The position numbers were made by a program, and so were the translations under genes. DNA of 64,000 nucleotides, taken from positions 434,001 to 498,000 of the forward strand of contig JAGYVD010000004.1 of assembly GCA_021209875.1 (NCBI GenBank). The letters run 5' to 3'. Positions 11,016 to 24,791 of this stretch are shown one piece after another. The first letter of the stretch is position 1, and the number at the start of each line of letters is the position of its first letter. The stretch comes from Rosellinia necatrix. Taxonomy: Eukaryota; Ascomycota; Sordariomycetes; Xylariales; Xylariaceae. The notes beneath the pieces were generated by a model. It was not told the DNA's origin. It was given only the letters and a program-made list of their open reading frames with translations, and ran no database searches.

Positions 11016-14000
11016 CGTCTTGTTTAGCTGGCTTCGGTCGAAGAAGCACCGAACAGCCTCAGGGCTCTGCAGGTTTACGGTTACCGTTGGAAGTTTATAA
11101 ACCATCCCCACGATGACGATGGTGGGGAAGATTCCCCAGGAATTGTCCAAAAGGGTTTGGTGTACCGGCCAGACGGCACTATTCAGAGCAACTACCAGCC
11201 GATAAATCGTAAAAGTGCCGCGATGGGGCCTTGACCGCGTTGTTCATTCAACCCGGAATTCTAAATCCTGCTTGGCATTCCCCCATTTTCTAGTCTAGAA
11301 GGCAGTTTAATAAAGGACCGATTGGGCATGCGGGGGAGGACCTTCAGCTCTCGGGTAGCATTTACAGGTACAGAGCTTCAGGAAGAGGCCGAGTCCCACG
11401 TGCGCTTGTTCGATCTCGTCAGATCTTACCCAACCCGGCGTTTAACCAAGGACAGCGACAAGGTGATTTCTTTCCCGGAGAGTCCGTAGCTCATCTACCA
11501 GGACACGGGGTTTCAGTTCGTGGCCGGCTTTGGGAACGCGTTCTGCCGTTCAACCTCTCTTGGACACTGTACGGCCCGGCGAGAGGCCAGCCACACGAGT
11601 CCGTGGACGGAAGCATCTCGCGCCACCTGCGGGCACCCGATAGCCTCCTAGGCGCGAATTGTTTCCGCGGGGTCAGCAAAGGGGACGGGAGGGAATCGAC
11701 CAGGTCTTGGGAAAGCGTAGAGTCGTTGATCTCAAATATACAAACGCATGGTATTCATACCGTCAATGACATGATTGACTAGACTACGTTGGCGGTGTGG
11801 TGTTCGCTTTCTCCATCCAATAAGAAAAACTTCAATATAACATACGAGACTTTATAGTACCCCCTTGCCGCATGAGTAATTGTGACAGATGACTCTTTCT
11901 CCATGATTTCATGGCTTTGGTCTAAAAGGTATGTCAAGCCGCAATTGACTATGCACCCTAAGAAGTTCCAGTCTGAAGATGGTCTGTCGATGGCCTCTCC
12001 CTGACCTCTCGAACGTTTTATCCGTCTATTCTAGTACGGTTCAACATCGTGGGGGCAGACCGTATCTGCCCACTATCGAATCTGGCCTTGCTATCGGTGT
12101 TACCATGCTATCTATATCTCGTTACGACTATCTCAGCATCATCTATGCTCGACGCCCCGCGCCAGTATTCGCGGGCCACAGATTGTTTCATGCTCACTTA
12201 GGAAGCAAGCAAGTTTAAAAGGATCAGTTGATTTCATACGTAAGAGGTTGACTAACCACACCCTGTAGGATACGCACCTTAGCTTGTATTGATTTGCGCA
12301 TTGCGATCGGTAACGCCAATTTTTCAGCCACTCTATCTAAACTGTTCCGCACTGTTTCTGTCAGGTCCAATAATGACCCTGCTAGCTACCACCCGACACC
12401 TAGGGTGGTTCTAGTACTGGAAATGGGTGTATATAAGGACCTTCGGGACCCCCTTGGGTCTTGAAGGGTTCAGGAATCAATTGTTAACCCTATTGAGCCC
12501 TAAATACTACCACCACAACCCCCCTACGGCCTAGAACATGCCTATCTATTCACTCCGTGATCCTTACGCCTGACAGTTTCGTTACCGCGTATAGCGCCAT
12601 ATCTATTTCTCCTATCAATACCTGACAAGCTGTTAACACTCTATTTTCATTCACTCTAAGAAGGTTCATATAGAAATACAGTACTAATTAGATCATATTA
12701 TATCTTACAACAATAAACTAGTTTTTATAACATACTACGGGGGGACGGCTATATCACCAATAAAAATCGACGAGCTAGCCTTATTGTCATTAGGATGGGT
12801 CACGCGAGAAACCCCCTTCTGTTTTCGGATCTAACTTTCAACATGATATGCATCATAATTACTTCCTCGTAAGATATGGGATAATTTTAAACACGATGAC
12901 CTACAGTAGCCGATACGCCACAGCGTGCTCATAGGATTGGTGTCTTGCACATTGGTAATTATAATAGTGTAGACCAGCACACGCGTATCATTAAGCAAAG
13001 TAGCCAGTCGAACACTGGTCAATCTTATAGGGCATTATGCCTCACACCATTATCCCAAATCTCGGTGTCATCATCAACTTTATAGTTCAGCTCTTGAATC
13101 AGCAAGAGTAGAGCATTTCCCTGTGTTGAAGAGGTTCGGAAATTAATAGAATTGAGTCTTAACCCCTATACTACCATCCACCCTCTACGGATCTGCTGTC
13201 CGCTTGTGATTAGACCTTCCTCCGAGACCCCCATACTTACAAGGAATCTGTAGTGATCCAAACCTTTCTAGAGGAGACACCTGAGAGCCCTCCAGTCTGT
13301 TCAATTAATTCAAATTTCCTTATTCTTTATCTGGATAAATTATCTATCTTCACAATACTGATCACCAAGATCTCCGTCGTATGATTTGGTACGAGTTTTG
13401 GACTTGATCATATTGCTATAGGGCGGGGGATTAAGTCTGAATTCAGGGATCTCTAGAGCTGCCAACGCACCGAAAGAATCGTGGAATTTCTGAGCCTTAA
13501 TGTCTTGTTATTTGACTCCCTCTCGGGATTAGGGATCTTGTCAAAATAACACGTGATATTGTTGGCTATGTGCTCATGTCTGTCTTACGTGAGGCTTCTA
13601 CCGGAGTTATCCTATGAGGCAATACTGTCAAGACTTACAGGGAGGATGATGTGGGCTGATGGTCTCAGCACGTGTGTTTATAATGACCGCTCACAGTTGC
13701 ATTAGTGGAGATAATCCCCATAAAGAAAAAAAAGGGGCCCGTTACGTGTTTCGCGTCCCTAACGATACTCATTTCGCTCTTTACTTTCATTTTGATACTT
13801 GTGATCATATCATGTAATCCAACTGGCAGTATATAGTATTTCAGTTATATGTCATATAATACCGAACTTGCGTGTTATACCCTATTGTCTTCTCCTGGTA
13901 TCGGTGGCCGGATCCAGCAGTGGTTACTAAGCTTTGCTTACATCGGGGTGGAGATAGGGGTTGCGGTCGACTCTGTCTTGGGCAACCTAGTGGCGAATCA

Positions 14001-16164
14001 CTAACAGTGCTAAATAAGTCTGGAGGTGATGCGCCTGCATCCCAAAGATACTGGCTCTCTGACAATCGCAAAAGCTGCTTGGGCAGCGATTAATTGATTC
14101 GTGTGCTCATGGACTGGCTTTTGTACTAAGGCTCACAGGATAGCTTCTCTGATGGTTAAGATATGTTTGAGGTTAAGAAGGATGAATTAAATGGGATAAA
14201 AAAGGAGGCCGCACGTAGCACACAGAATTGAAAGCATAATATAATTGCTCCGGGATATATAGCTGGCTAGTTAAAGGGGGAGTTGGGACGACAAAATGAA
14301 TGCGCTGCAAAAGAAATACATGAGAATATATCTTGCCTTAAACAACCCAGATTTTATCTACTCGGTACTAAATCTGCAAGCGCAATGTTATTAAATCGAT
14401 TTTGTACTATCACATGAAGCAGTATGGCCTTGACAAACAGCTCCGCCATTTAGAAAACTCATCCGGCGGACAGGGTCAGAAATAGGGGGCCATGAAGAAG
14501 CATCGAGTGGGCCAGAATAAATGGCACATAATTGTGATCTAGTGCCTGCGTACGTTGGCAATTGATGATCTCTAAAGTAGCTCTGGCGAGATGTGTATTA
14601 GCCTTGTCCCTGCATCCCTTTATTGACAAACTGGATGTTTAGACTGGACGGTCGTTGAAGAAGAATGAAAATTCCAAACCAAAGATGGGGAACTAAAAAG
14701 TCGAAATCTAGAACACCGAGAATTCCCTCATCGTTACCAATCGTAGAGGAGCATTCACAAGTTAAGGAGGCTGGCCAATCAAGTATTGTGCTAGACTGTT
14801 TTGGATCACTTTTGAAGTAAAATCGTTGAAAGGGGCAAGGGATTAGACACTGTACCCCACTTTCTGTTTGAAAATTTCAAGGATATCCGTGGACTTGCTA
14901 GCATAGTTTACTAGGGGTAGTGTGGTATTGAGTCTGTAAAAGCGTGATGTAGATTAGAAGGAGGGGCTTCTGGTCCCGCAGGGACCAGAAGCCTTAGGCT
15001 AGTTACCTTATCTAATTTACACAATCCTTATCTAGCTAGTGTGCCTCCCTTCCTGACTGTGTCACTTGCGCTTGCTAAGCTCCAATAAATCGAAGAGGGT
15101 TTATTATATATGGCGTTAGTCGAGTGAAGGGATGGTCAGAGGCTAGACTTCAAGATACATCGTCTAATGTTTATAAAAGGATAAGTCGGACTACAGTTAA
15201 CTATAGTTACTACAATTGATTATTTATAAATTAACATTGGATTTTGAACAGAATGAATCAAATGCTAAGTTAAAATACGATATTCTGCTACTCGGAGTAT
15301 GCGCCCATCGACTATTAGCAGCGACACACATAGGAAAATTTTCTGATATGGTTTCATGGATAGGGTGGTTGCATGATATTTTCCCCGTTTAGCATAACAT
15401 GTCAACATGGATGTGGATGCAACACGATACCATTCGTTGTCAGGAGCTTTAACCTATGGAATTAGGCGAGAGTTTGACTGCTCACACAATGTAAGGGAGA
15501 ATGGTTGTTTTCTAGTTAGTAGATTTGGGATGCAAATATAGGCTAAGTTGTAGCCATCTTCCTGCTGTTATAAGTAACAGCCCATAATTATACAATAACT
15601 AGAAGATAAATATTATGAAAAGAAAACACCGGCATAATTTAAGCTAAAATGTAACTGTTGGTCAAAATAACGTTGTAAGGTTCAATCCAAACTGGGTTTC
15701 GGCCTACAACGTGATACTAATAACTCACCCAACACAAACAGAACAATGGCTTTATGATTCCCTTACTTTTGTCTAGTGGTTCGGTTCTGGTTCGTCTTAT
15801 ACTAGGAATAAAAATTTAAGTTAGGGGCGTTTTACTGCCAGAGCTTCTTATTCCGCCAGTGCACCTATTGGTTATATCAGAGACTTATCGACAATGTTCC
15901 CTATTGTCTGTGCTCTTACTGGCCTCATTACGTGGCATACTGCATGTTGGCACCGTTAAAAGTGTCCAGGTAGAAATCAGATGCTTCGGGAAGGATGTTA
16001 CTGTTGTTGTCTCATTATCTGTCAACTCCAAATAACCACAGTCATAATTTGTATGTCAATAGGGATTGGTCAGTGAAAGGCTCTCACAGCAACTCATGGC
16101 CTCATCACGCAAACAAAGTGGCCAAATAACAACAAGTTATTTAATTTGAAGCAACTGCAGTGAT
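11016..16164. other. Long gene-free stretch
   Basis: No gene is supported in about 5.1 kb. From 11,340 to 11,700 the sequence is GC-richer and has coding-like patches interrupted by stops, without an identifiable family. From about 12,240 on it is AT-richer. A perfect hairpin at 14,965 is listed separately. Confidence 0.55.
14965..14993. repeat. Perfect hairpin, 13-bp stem
   Basis: GGCTTCTGGTCCC (14965-14977) and GGGACCAGAAGCC (14981-14993) form a perfect 13-bp stem around a 3-base loop. No T run follows, and eukaryotic genes do not use such terminators. It may be a remnant of a small mobile element. No host gene is nearby. Confidence 0.75.
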
Positions 16165-16172
16165 TATAAAAG
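16165..16172 (+). promoter_or_regulatory. Candidate TATA box
   Basis: TATAAAAG lies 200 bp before the preferred ATG at 16365. It is only 16 bp before the upstream ATG at 16188, which is too close for that ATG to lie in the transcript. This supports the downstream start. Confidence 0.5.
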
Positions 16173-16364
16173 CATGAGGATAGACAGATGTTGATCATTA
16201 GAAGCAACTCATCCAGTGGCTTTCTACTTCATCTTCTGCAAGGATATTCACCCATACAATTGAGAGAAAGAATTTCAGCATCATATTTTGAATATCTCTT
16301 GATTTTATCTCTAAATACTCTTTCTCGCCATCGACCTATCAACAACTGCACTAACTATATTAAC

Positions 16365-17033
16365 ATGCAAGAACAGATGGAAATTTCGCAAGGCCTCGGG
16401 CTTTGGCTCTGCAAAGGCAAACGAAGAGGGCATAAGCCTCTGCACTGGATGCTGATGCTCAAGGAACAACAAACTGACAAAGGCACGTGGTATCGCATTA
16501 CCATGGAAAAAGGTTTCTACGAATTTGAGATACTCGAAGACAAGGGTATTCGAAGCCAAGGAATCTCCAACAGTCATTTCATCGGCGAGTTCACAGAGAA
16601 GAATCGCAATAAGTTCAAGGCAGCTTGCAAACGAACCAAACCTAGCCAGAGCCAGGAATGGACTGTTGCAGTACTGAGGGATCTAGAGCAGAAATTACTC
16701 ATCCCAATAGGTACCGCCCAGTACTGGTTCAGTCAAATGGAGCCGAGTTCAGATTCAGTTGATGTGCTTCACGGGATTGGCCAGGCATCTTCTTCGAAGG
16801 GAATTGAAGCCAAGGGAACCTCTTCAAAGGGAAGTTCGTCGCAAGTGGCTTCATCATCGCAAGTAGCTTCATCGTCGAAGGGATCTGGATCGAAGGGATC
16901 TGGATCGAAAGGAGCTGCATCGAAAGAATCTGCATTGAAGGGATCTGCATCGAAGGGATCTGCATCAAAGGGATCTGCATCGAAGGGATCTTCATCCAAG
17001 AGCGCCGCACCAAAGGGCTCTCACAAGAAATAA
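16365..17033 (+). CDS. Fungal protein of unknown function with Ser/Lys/Gly repeat tail
   Basis: The ATG at 16365 (A at -3) gives 222 residues in one exon. An in-frame ATG at 16188 would add 59 residues. I reject it because it has a poor context, sits only 16 bp from the TATA box, and the added stretch reads like a pyrimidine-rich leader. Residues 1 to about 125 resemble a widespread family of uncharacterised ascomycete proteins with a conserved HW pair (His27-Trp28), a TWYRI strand and an SQEWTVAVLRDLE helix. It may belong to a DUF6540/NlpC-P60-like group, but I cannot confirm that. From about 140 to the end the protein is low-complexity, rich in Ser, Lys, Gly and Ala, built of SKGSG/SKGSA units and strongly basic. 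No signal peptide or membrane segment is seen. It is the last gene before the AT-rich block. Confidence 0.75.
   Translation: MQEQMEISQGLGLWLCKGKRRGHKPLHWMLMLKEQQTDKGTWYRITMEKGFYEFEILEDKGIRSQGISNSHFIGEFTEKNRNKFKAACKRTKPSQSQEWTVAVLRDLEQKLLIPIGTAQYWFSQMEPSSDSVDVLHGIGQASSSKGIEAKGTSSKGSSSQVASSSQVASSSKGSGSKGSGSKGAASKESALKGSASKGSASKGSASKGSSSKSAAPKGSHKK
16836..17024 (+). repeat. Coding minisatellite (18-bp then 15-bp units)
   Basis: Two 18-bp units (SSQVAS) at about 16836-16871 are followed by ten 15-bp units starting at 16875, 16890, 16905 and so on to 17010. The first eight have the consensus TCGAAGGGATCTGCA and the last two are more diverged. All units keep the reading frame, so copy number changes lengthen or shorten the protein tail by five residues at a time. 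Confidence 0.9.
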
Positions 17034-17640
17034 GACACTCATTATGGTCAATAAGTGCCACTTCATTATTGAAGGCGCAACCAACGGCCTTGACCTTTTT
17101 ATTGATGAATGAGGTTGATATGCCTGGATCTGGTTATCTTTAGAATAGCGACACAAGCCTTCTGGGAGCATACCTACATACCTGCCTTCTAGTTTGTCTA
17201 TATGAGCCGTCAGTATTGTGCTTCTGGAGGCGGGCTGTTAAACCTACACCGATTCAATTGATTAACTTCTTTTGTTCCTTTCTCCAGCACCTCGCAAATA
17301 AAAAGTGTGAGAGCCTCGCTACTCACCCTTAGAAATATCTGGTTCATTCCTTGGTAGATGCTTTTGATATTCTGGGCCCAAATGGTCATCACAAGTGTCT
17401 TGTGGTGCCTCCGGCTATGATGAGCGTTCGTAGTGCCAAGGAGGCGTCATATCCGATGCTCTTTCGGCTGAACATTGCTTGTTACATAATTGCGAAGGCG
17501 CCACTAGCTACTGACTTTATCTAAGAAAAGGGCATTGTGCATAGTGGTTAGTTTCCGTCTAGATACTTCTGTATAGGTGTAATAGTGTCACGGAACTAGT
17601 TCTAATAATTAGGTTCTACTAGGGTCAGGGCTCTACTACC
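17034..17640. other. Intergenic edge before the AT-rich block
   Basis: This is mixed-composition sequence downstream of the repeat-tail gene with no supported gene; a 60-codon minus-strand frame at 17210-17392 has no recognisable features. Composition changes abruptly at about 17,640. Confidence 0.5.
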
Positions 17641-18461
17641 CAACTTCTTTTTTTATAACCCTAACTCTTAGGCATATTAAGCTTGAAATAGCTTTAAATT
17701 TATTAATTAAAACAAAAAAAAAATAATAAATTAAATATTTTAATATTAAAAAAACGTTTAAAAGCTATAATAATATTATATTTATAATAATATTTTTTGT
17801 TTTAAAGCTAATAACGTAGTAAAAATATATAAGTTAAAGTTTTATTTTTAATAATTATATAAACTAAATTTTTAATAATATAAATAATATTATAATTTTT
17901 AGCTTGTTATTAATTTATATTTATATTAAATTAAACTTGTAATTTTTTTAAAAAATAAGCTAAAGCTAATATAATAAATATTTTTTGTTTTAAAAAAAAA
18001 TTGTTTAGCGCAAGCTATGTTTTTATTTATAATGTTTTAAATATATAAAAAAAAACTTTAGTTAAGTTAATTTAAATTTAAAATTAAATTAAGTTTAGCT
18101 TATTTAAAAAGCTTAAATTTAAATTTTAAGTTTATTAAAATATATAAGTTATTTTTATAGTTTAATTAATAATAAGCTAGTTTTTAAAGTTAATTAAAAA
18201 CAGATTATAATAATATTTTATAATAATTTTAAACTAATAAACTTAATTAAATTATAAATAAAAAAATATATATTTTAAATATAGCTATAGTTTTATATAT
18301 AAACTAAAAAAAATATTATAATATAAATAATATTTTTAAACTAAAAACATATAAAAATAATATTTTTATTTAAATATAAAATTTTTAATTTTTATAATAA
18401 TTTATATATAATTATTTAAATTATAATTATATATAGTTTTAATTATAAATAATTTTATTTA

Positions 18462-18699
18462 AGTCACGGATAACTGGTTGGCCAATGCATGTGGCACGGA
18501 CTAGTATCTGTACACTTGTTGCTAACTAGTGCGTATAGACCAGCTGTAGCGCATAGACTGGACCTACTTTATATATTTGCATTTAGCTAGAATTTTAGTG
18601 GGCTAATTTTATTTATTTTTTTTTTTTTATCTATAGATTTTTATATAATATATTATTTATTGCTGAAGCTTTAATTTTTTATTTATAATTAATATAACA
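18462..18699 (+). repeat. 5' LTR of X1
   Basis: This LTR starts AGTCACGGATAAC and ends ATAACA. It aligns with the LTRs at 24545, 30930 and 42383, and part of the first 140 bp keeps more G/C than the rest. Confidence 0.85.
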
Positions 18700-19615
18700 A
18701 TTTATAGATTATTTTATTTTAAAGCATTAAAACTGCTTTTTTAAATATTTTTTATATAAAAATAATATTTATAATATAGCATTAATTTTTTTTGCTAGCA
18801 GTACTTATAAACGTGCTAAAAATTTAGCACGTTAAAACATTATTTTATTATATAAAGTTTTTAAGTTTTCGGCATATTTTATTAAAAAGATTTTTAATAA
18901 TATATTTAAAACTAAATATATTTAAGTTATTTTTAAAAAAATTTAATATAATATATTTAATTATTAAAGCTAGTATTCAAACTAAAGCTATATAAAACTT
19001 ACTGTTTAATTTTGCTTAAAAATTTTATTTATAAATTAAAACTTTAGACTTTTAAGCTGTTTTATATAATAAAACTTATAAGTTTTTTTATAAAGCGGTT
19101 AATATTTTAATATAAAATTTTGCTGTAATTGCTATAAAAAGCAACCAACAGGCTTTTGTTTAAAAATTTATTATAAAAAAAAATAATTTTGTTTAGCCTG
19201 ACTTCAACAGATTTATTAACGTAGAATTATTTATAAATTTTGCATAAACTTTTTTTATTTTTATTATTTTTTTTAATAAAATAAAAATTAAAATATATAT
19301 GCTAATAGTTTTTTAATAAACAGCAATTAATTATTATTTTATTGCATGTTATACTGCCGGACAAATAAAAACTGTTATAAAATAAGCTATAAAATTTAGC
19401 GCTTATATTATAAAATATAAAAAAACGTTTAATAAAAAATAAAAACGATTTAAAAATATTAAAATAAAGCTAATAATAATTTAAAAATAACTGTTTAATG
19501 TTTAAAAAAGCTTTGTTAAAACATAACAAAAATTAAATAAATTACGTGGACAGAACAAAAAAATAAACTTTTTATATTTAAACTATTTAAAAATTAAAAT
19601 AATAATATAGCTATA

Positions 19616-19813
19616 TGTGAAGCCATCCCAACGGATGACTTCTTTAGTAAAGCCATCCTGGCAGACGACTTCTTTGGGAGAAGCCTTCCTTTAAAAAGCT
19701 TTTTTTTAATAAAGCCTTTCTTCTAGAAGGCTTCAAAAAATAAATATATACTAGCTTAAAAGATAAATAATAAATTAATCTTTTATTTTTTTTTAACTAT
19801 CTAATACCTACTA
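19616..19813. repeat. Left LTR of Y
   Basis: This LTR begins TGTGAAGCCATCCC and ends CCTACTA. It contains several GAAGCC...GACTTC words that can pair. It aligns base for base in length with 36518-36715, which is more strongly C/T mutated. Confidence 0.8.
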
Positions 19814-22800
19814 TTTAGTAGCTAGCAACCTCGGTCGATCTTTTTTTTTTTTGTTTTTTTTTTATAAAACGGTTAGCTTTTCAGCAGACTTGTTTTTTTT
19901 AAATATATTCTGTTTAATTTAATTAAAAATATTTTTTTTTTATTAAGCTTAATTTTTAGCTGCTTTTTTTTTTTTTTATATTAAAATACTTGTTTTTTTT
20001 ATTTTAATAAACTTTAGTTTTTTTTTTTTTTTAAGTTATTACGTTATTATTAAACTTTTATAATTATTAATATTAACGCGTTATTTATAAAACTTTTAAT
20101 AAATTTTATAATTTAAATATAAATATATAGCTTAAAAATAATATATAATTTAAAAATATTTTTATTTATAATATTTGTTTTTATTTTATTATAATAACAG
20201 TTTATTTTTTATTAATAATTTTGTTACAAAAGCTTTTTAGTTTTATAAATTTATTAAAATTAACAGAATATTATTTTTGCTATTAAATAGCTGCTTTTTT
20301 TAAAACAAGTATATAATATTTTAAATTTAAAAATAAATTAAACGCTGTTTATTAAAATTTTAAACTTTAATTTTAAACTTAATAAGTTTTAAAACTTTTA
20401 TTACTTTTTTAAAAAAAAATATAATAAAATTTAAAATATTTAATTTAAGCTATATTTTAAAAAATAAATAATTAATATATTTAAAACTTAACAAATAATA
20501 AATAAAATTAATAAGCTTATTTTATTAAAAATAGTTATATATAAATTTTTATTTTATTGCTTAAATAAATTTATTTAAACTTATTTTTTAAACTTTAAAG
20601 TTAAAACTATTTTTATATTAAAAATATTAGAAAATATAGCATTATAAAGCTTAAAAAGCAGACTTTTTTTATTTATATTTTTATTATTTTTATTATTTAA
20701 CCTGCTATTATTTTTTCTTCTACTTTTTAAATCTGTTTTAAATATTATTTAATAAAAATTTCTAGCGTTATATAATAAAAATAGCAATAATAATACAAGT
20801 TTTTATATAAAATAATAATATTAAAAATATAATAAATAATATATTAAAATAGCTAATATTATTTTTAAACGATTAATTTTATATTAAATAAAATTAAATA
20901 TAAAAATTTATTTTGTTAAATATTTTTATTTTAATTTACCAAATATTTTAAAACAAATAATTATATTATAGTGCGAAAAATATTTATTAAAAAATATTTA
21001 TTTTTTGCAGCTTTAATAAAATAAAATGTTTTAAACTTTATTAAAACAAAAATATTACAAAATAACTTTTTTAGCTATTTTAAAATAACGTTTAATATTA
21101 ATATATAAATATATTAAATAATTTTATTAAAACAGTAATAAGCGCTAGTTTTAAATATATATTAAATAAACTTAAAATAAAATATTATAAAAACATTATA
21201 AACGTTATTAAATAAACGTTTATTTATTTTTATAATAAACAGCTAATATTATAAAAATATTAATTTAAATATAAGCTATATATATAATTAAAAACTATTA
21301 AAACTTAAATTTTATTTTAAATATATAATTTTATAGTTATATATAAAACTAGTTTTATTTAAACTTGCAACAGCTATATAAAAACTAATAATATTTATTA
21401 GCTTAAACTAGTTTTTAACTATATTAAAAAAACAAAAATATATAAAAGTATATTGTTATATTATAATAAAAAAAAACAACTTTTTTTTTATTTTTTTGTT
21501 ATTAAAACTATTATTTTTTAGTATAAAATTAATAAACAACATTTTTTTAATTAAAAAAACTAATAAAACAGCAATTTTATAACATAATATAATTATAAAA
21601 CTATAAAAAACTTATAAAAACTAAAAATGTTTTTAAAACTATAATAATATATAAAATTATAATAAATTTTAAATATATAACAAAATTTTTTATATAATAA
21701 TTTTAAAATAAAAACTGTACGTTAAATATATAACGTTATATTATTTATAAAAATATAAAAAAATTAGAATAAATAAAAACATAAAATTTATTATTAAACA
21801 TAAAAATTATTTAAATAAACATTTTATAAATAAATTTAATTATAATAAATTTTAAAAAAATTATATTAATATTAATAATAAAATATTATTATTTATTAAT
21901 AATAATTAATAAAAGCTTAAAAACAGAACTTATTACAGCATAAATATATTATAATAAAAAAATTAAAAAAAAAACTTTTTATTAAATATTTTAATAAAAA
22001 CTAAAAAATAATACTGCTTATTTAATTTTTTTAACGTAAACTTACTAAATATTTAATAAAAAAATTAAATATTATATAATACTGTTATTATAATATATAA
22101 TTTTTAAATAAAACTGTTTTTTTATTTATATAATTAAAAATAATATATTATATAAAAGCTGTTATTATAATTATTAAAAATAATTAGTTTAAATTAAATA
22201 AAATAAAAGCTTTTTAATTAATAATATATTTAATATAATATATATAATATTAAATAATATTTTATATAATATAAAATAATATTTAATAAAATATATATAT
22301 TTTTAATTATAAGTTATAATTAATAATATAAATAAAATTATTGTAATATATTTTAATATTAGCTGCTTTATAATAATAATAATATAAAACTAGTTAAACT
22401 AATTTATATTATATATAAAAAAATATAGTTTAAACAGCTAATAATAATAAATAAAATCAGAAGTTTAATTATTTTTGCAAAAAAACTTAATTTTAATTAA
22501 ATATTACTAAAAAATAAACTATATATTTAAAATAAAAGTTTTTTAATTAAAGCTTAAATTATAAATAAATTAAAACTAAACCTGCTGTTAAAAATAAACT
22601 TTATAAATATAAATAAAATTATTATTAATTTTTATAAAAATTAATTATATTTAAAAGCTATAATAATATTATTATGCTTATAAAAATTAGTATTAAAAAC
22701 AGCTAATAAAACAGCGCGTTATAATAACAGCTAATATTATAATATTATTTTATATAATAATTATAATATTAATTATATATATTAATTTTTATAATAAAAT

Positions 22801-24544
22801 AGTAATAATTTTATTAAAATTATATATTTATATTTATAATTATAAAAACATTAAAAGCAATAATATTTTTATAAGTTTAAAAACTGTTTTTTTATTAATT
22901 AAATTTATTAAAACATTATTATATAATAAAAATATAAATAAATATAATATTAAATTATTAAAACAATAATTATATTTATATTATATAAAAAAACTAACTT
23001 ATTAGCTGCTGCGTTAATATTAAAAAATCTATAAATAATTTTTATATATTATAAAATTTTAAAATATTTAAAAAGCTTTTAGCTTATTTAAAACTATTAA
23101 ATAGTTTAATAAAAACATTTAAAATATAATAAAATATAATAAATTTAATACTTTTAAAAATTATTTTTAAAAGTTTAAAAGCTTAAGTTAATATTTTATA
23201 TAAAAACTAAAAATAAAATTTATATTTATGCTTTAAATAATATGTTTATAATAAAACTAAAAATATTTTTAAAAAATATAAGACTTAGCAAATAAAAATA
23301 TTATTAAAATAAATAAAACTAATATAATATAAATAAATTTAATTAATAAATAGTAAAACTAAATCTTTAATATAATAAAGCTATATATATTAAAAATTAA
23401 AAACTAAAAATTATAAATAAATAGTTTAAATTTATATACTAAAACAGAAAACTTAAGTTTATAAAACAATTAATATTATTTAAATATTTAATATTTATTA
23501 TATAACGTTATATAAATAAAAAAAAAACTAAGTAATAATTAACTTTTAATTATTAAATAAAATTATTATACCTGATATTTATTTATTATTAATATAAAAG
23601 CTATTATAGCTGGACTAAAAAATATTAATATATTATAATAATTAATTACTTGAAATTTTTTATTAACTGCTATTATAATTAAACTATAAAAACAAAATAA
23701 TAATTGTTTTATTAAAAGTTTTATATATTTAAAATTATATTAATAAAATTTAAAAATAGCTTAAATTACATGCAACAATTTATAAATAATATTTTTATAT
23801 TATATAGCCGATTTATAATAAAATATATTAATAATATTATAATATTTTTAAAAACTATGAATAAATATTATAAACATATTAAAAAATCTTTTATATTTTT
23901 AATAATATTAACTTTAGCTTAAAACTAATAAAATTATTTATAGCATATTTTATAATATAATTATTAAGCTTTTTAATAAATATCTTTAGTTTTATAATTA
24001 TTAATAATTAAATTAAAACTATTTATAAATTAAAACTACTAATAATATTTATAAACTTAAAAATATATATTAAAATAATAAGATTTTTATATAAGTTTAT
24101 TTTTAATATTAGCAAAAACTTCTATTATTATAAAAAAAAAATAAAGCTTTTAATAAATGTTAGAACAGCAAAAACTATTTTTAAAACAATTTTAATATAA
24201 TAATATTAAACAGCAAAAATTATATTTATATTAATTAACTTAAAAATATAAAGCTTTAAAATTATTTAAAACTAGCTTATAAATACTAGTTATTTTAAGT
24301 ATTAAAACTATAAAAAATAATTTTTATTAAATTTAACGTTTTTATAAATAAAAATATAAAATAATAACTTTTATATAAGCTTTATATAAAACAATAGAAA
24401 AATCTTTATTAATAATATCAAACTTATTTTATTTTTTAATAAAACTTTTATACAGCAAAAACAACTTATTAATTTATTAAAAAAATATTAACATTAGTTT
24501 AAATATATTGTTAATTATAAATATAAATATAATTTTATATATTG

Positions 24545-24791
24545 AGTTACGGATAACTGGTTGGCCAATCGGGCATGTGGCACGGACCAGTATCCGTACA
24601 CCTGTTGCCAACTGGTGCGCACAGACCAGCTGTAGCGCATAGACTGGACCTACCCCACACACCTGCATTTAGCCAGAATTTTAGTGGGCTAATTCTTTTT
24701 ATTTACTCTTTTTTTTTTTATTTGTAGATTTTTTATATAATATATTATTTATTGCTAAAGCTTTAATTTTTTATTTATAACTAGTATAACA
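24545..24791 (+). repeat. 5' LTR of X2
   Basis: This is the best preserved start of the family, with ACTGGTTGGCCAATCGGGC near 24,558 still intact although the internal region is heavily AT-rich. Confidence 0.85.

Noticed and set aside
11340..11700. GC-richer patch with coding-like segments, briefly considered as a decayed enzyme gene
   Set aside because: A frame reads for about 40 codons, meets a stop and continues for about 30 more, but I could not match it to any family with confidence.
15670..15700. GGTTCAATCC, similar to a tRNA T-loop
   Set aside because: No acceptor stem, D-arm or anticodon arm can be folded around it.
17655..17675. CCCTAAC, similar to a telomere repeat
   Set aside because: It is a single unit with no tandem neighbours.
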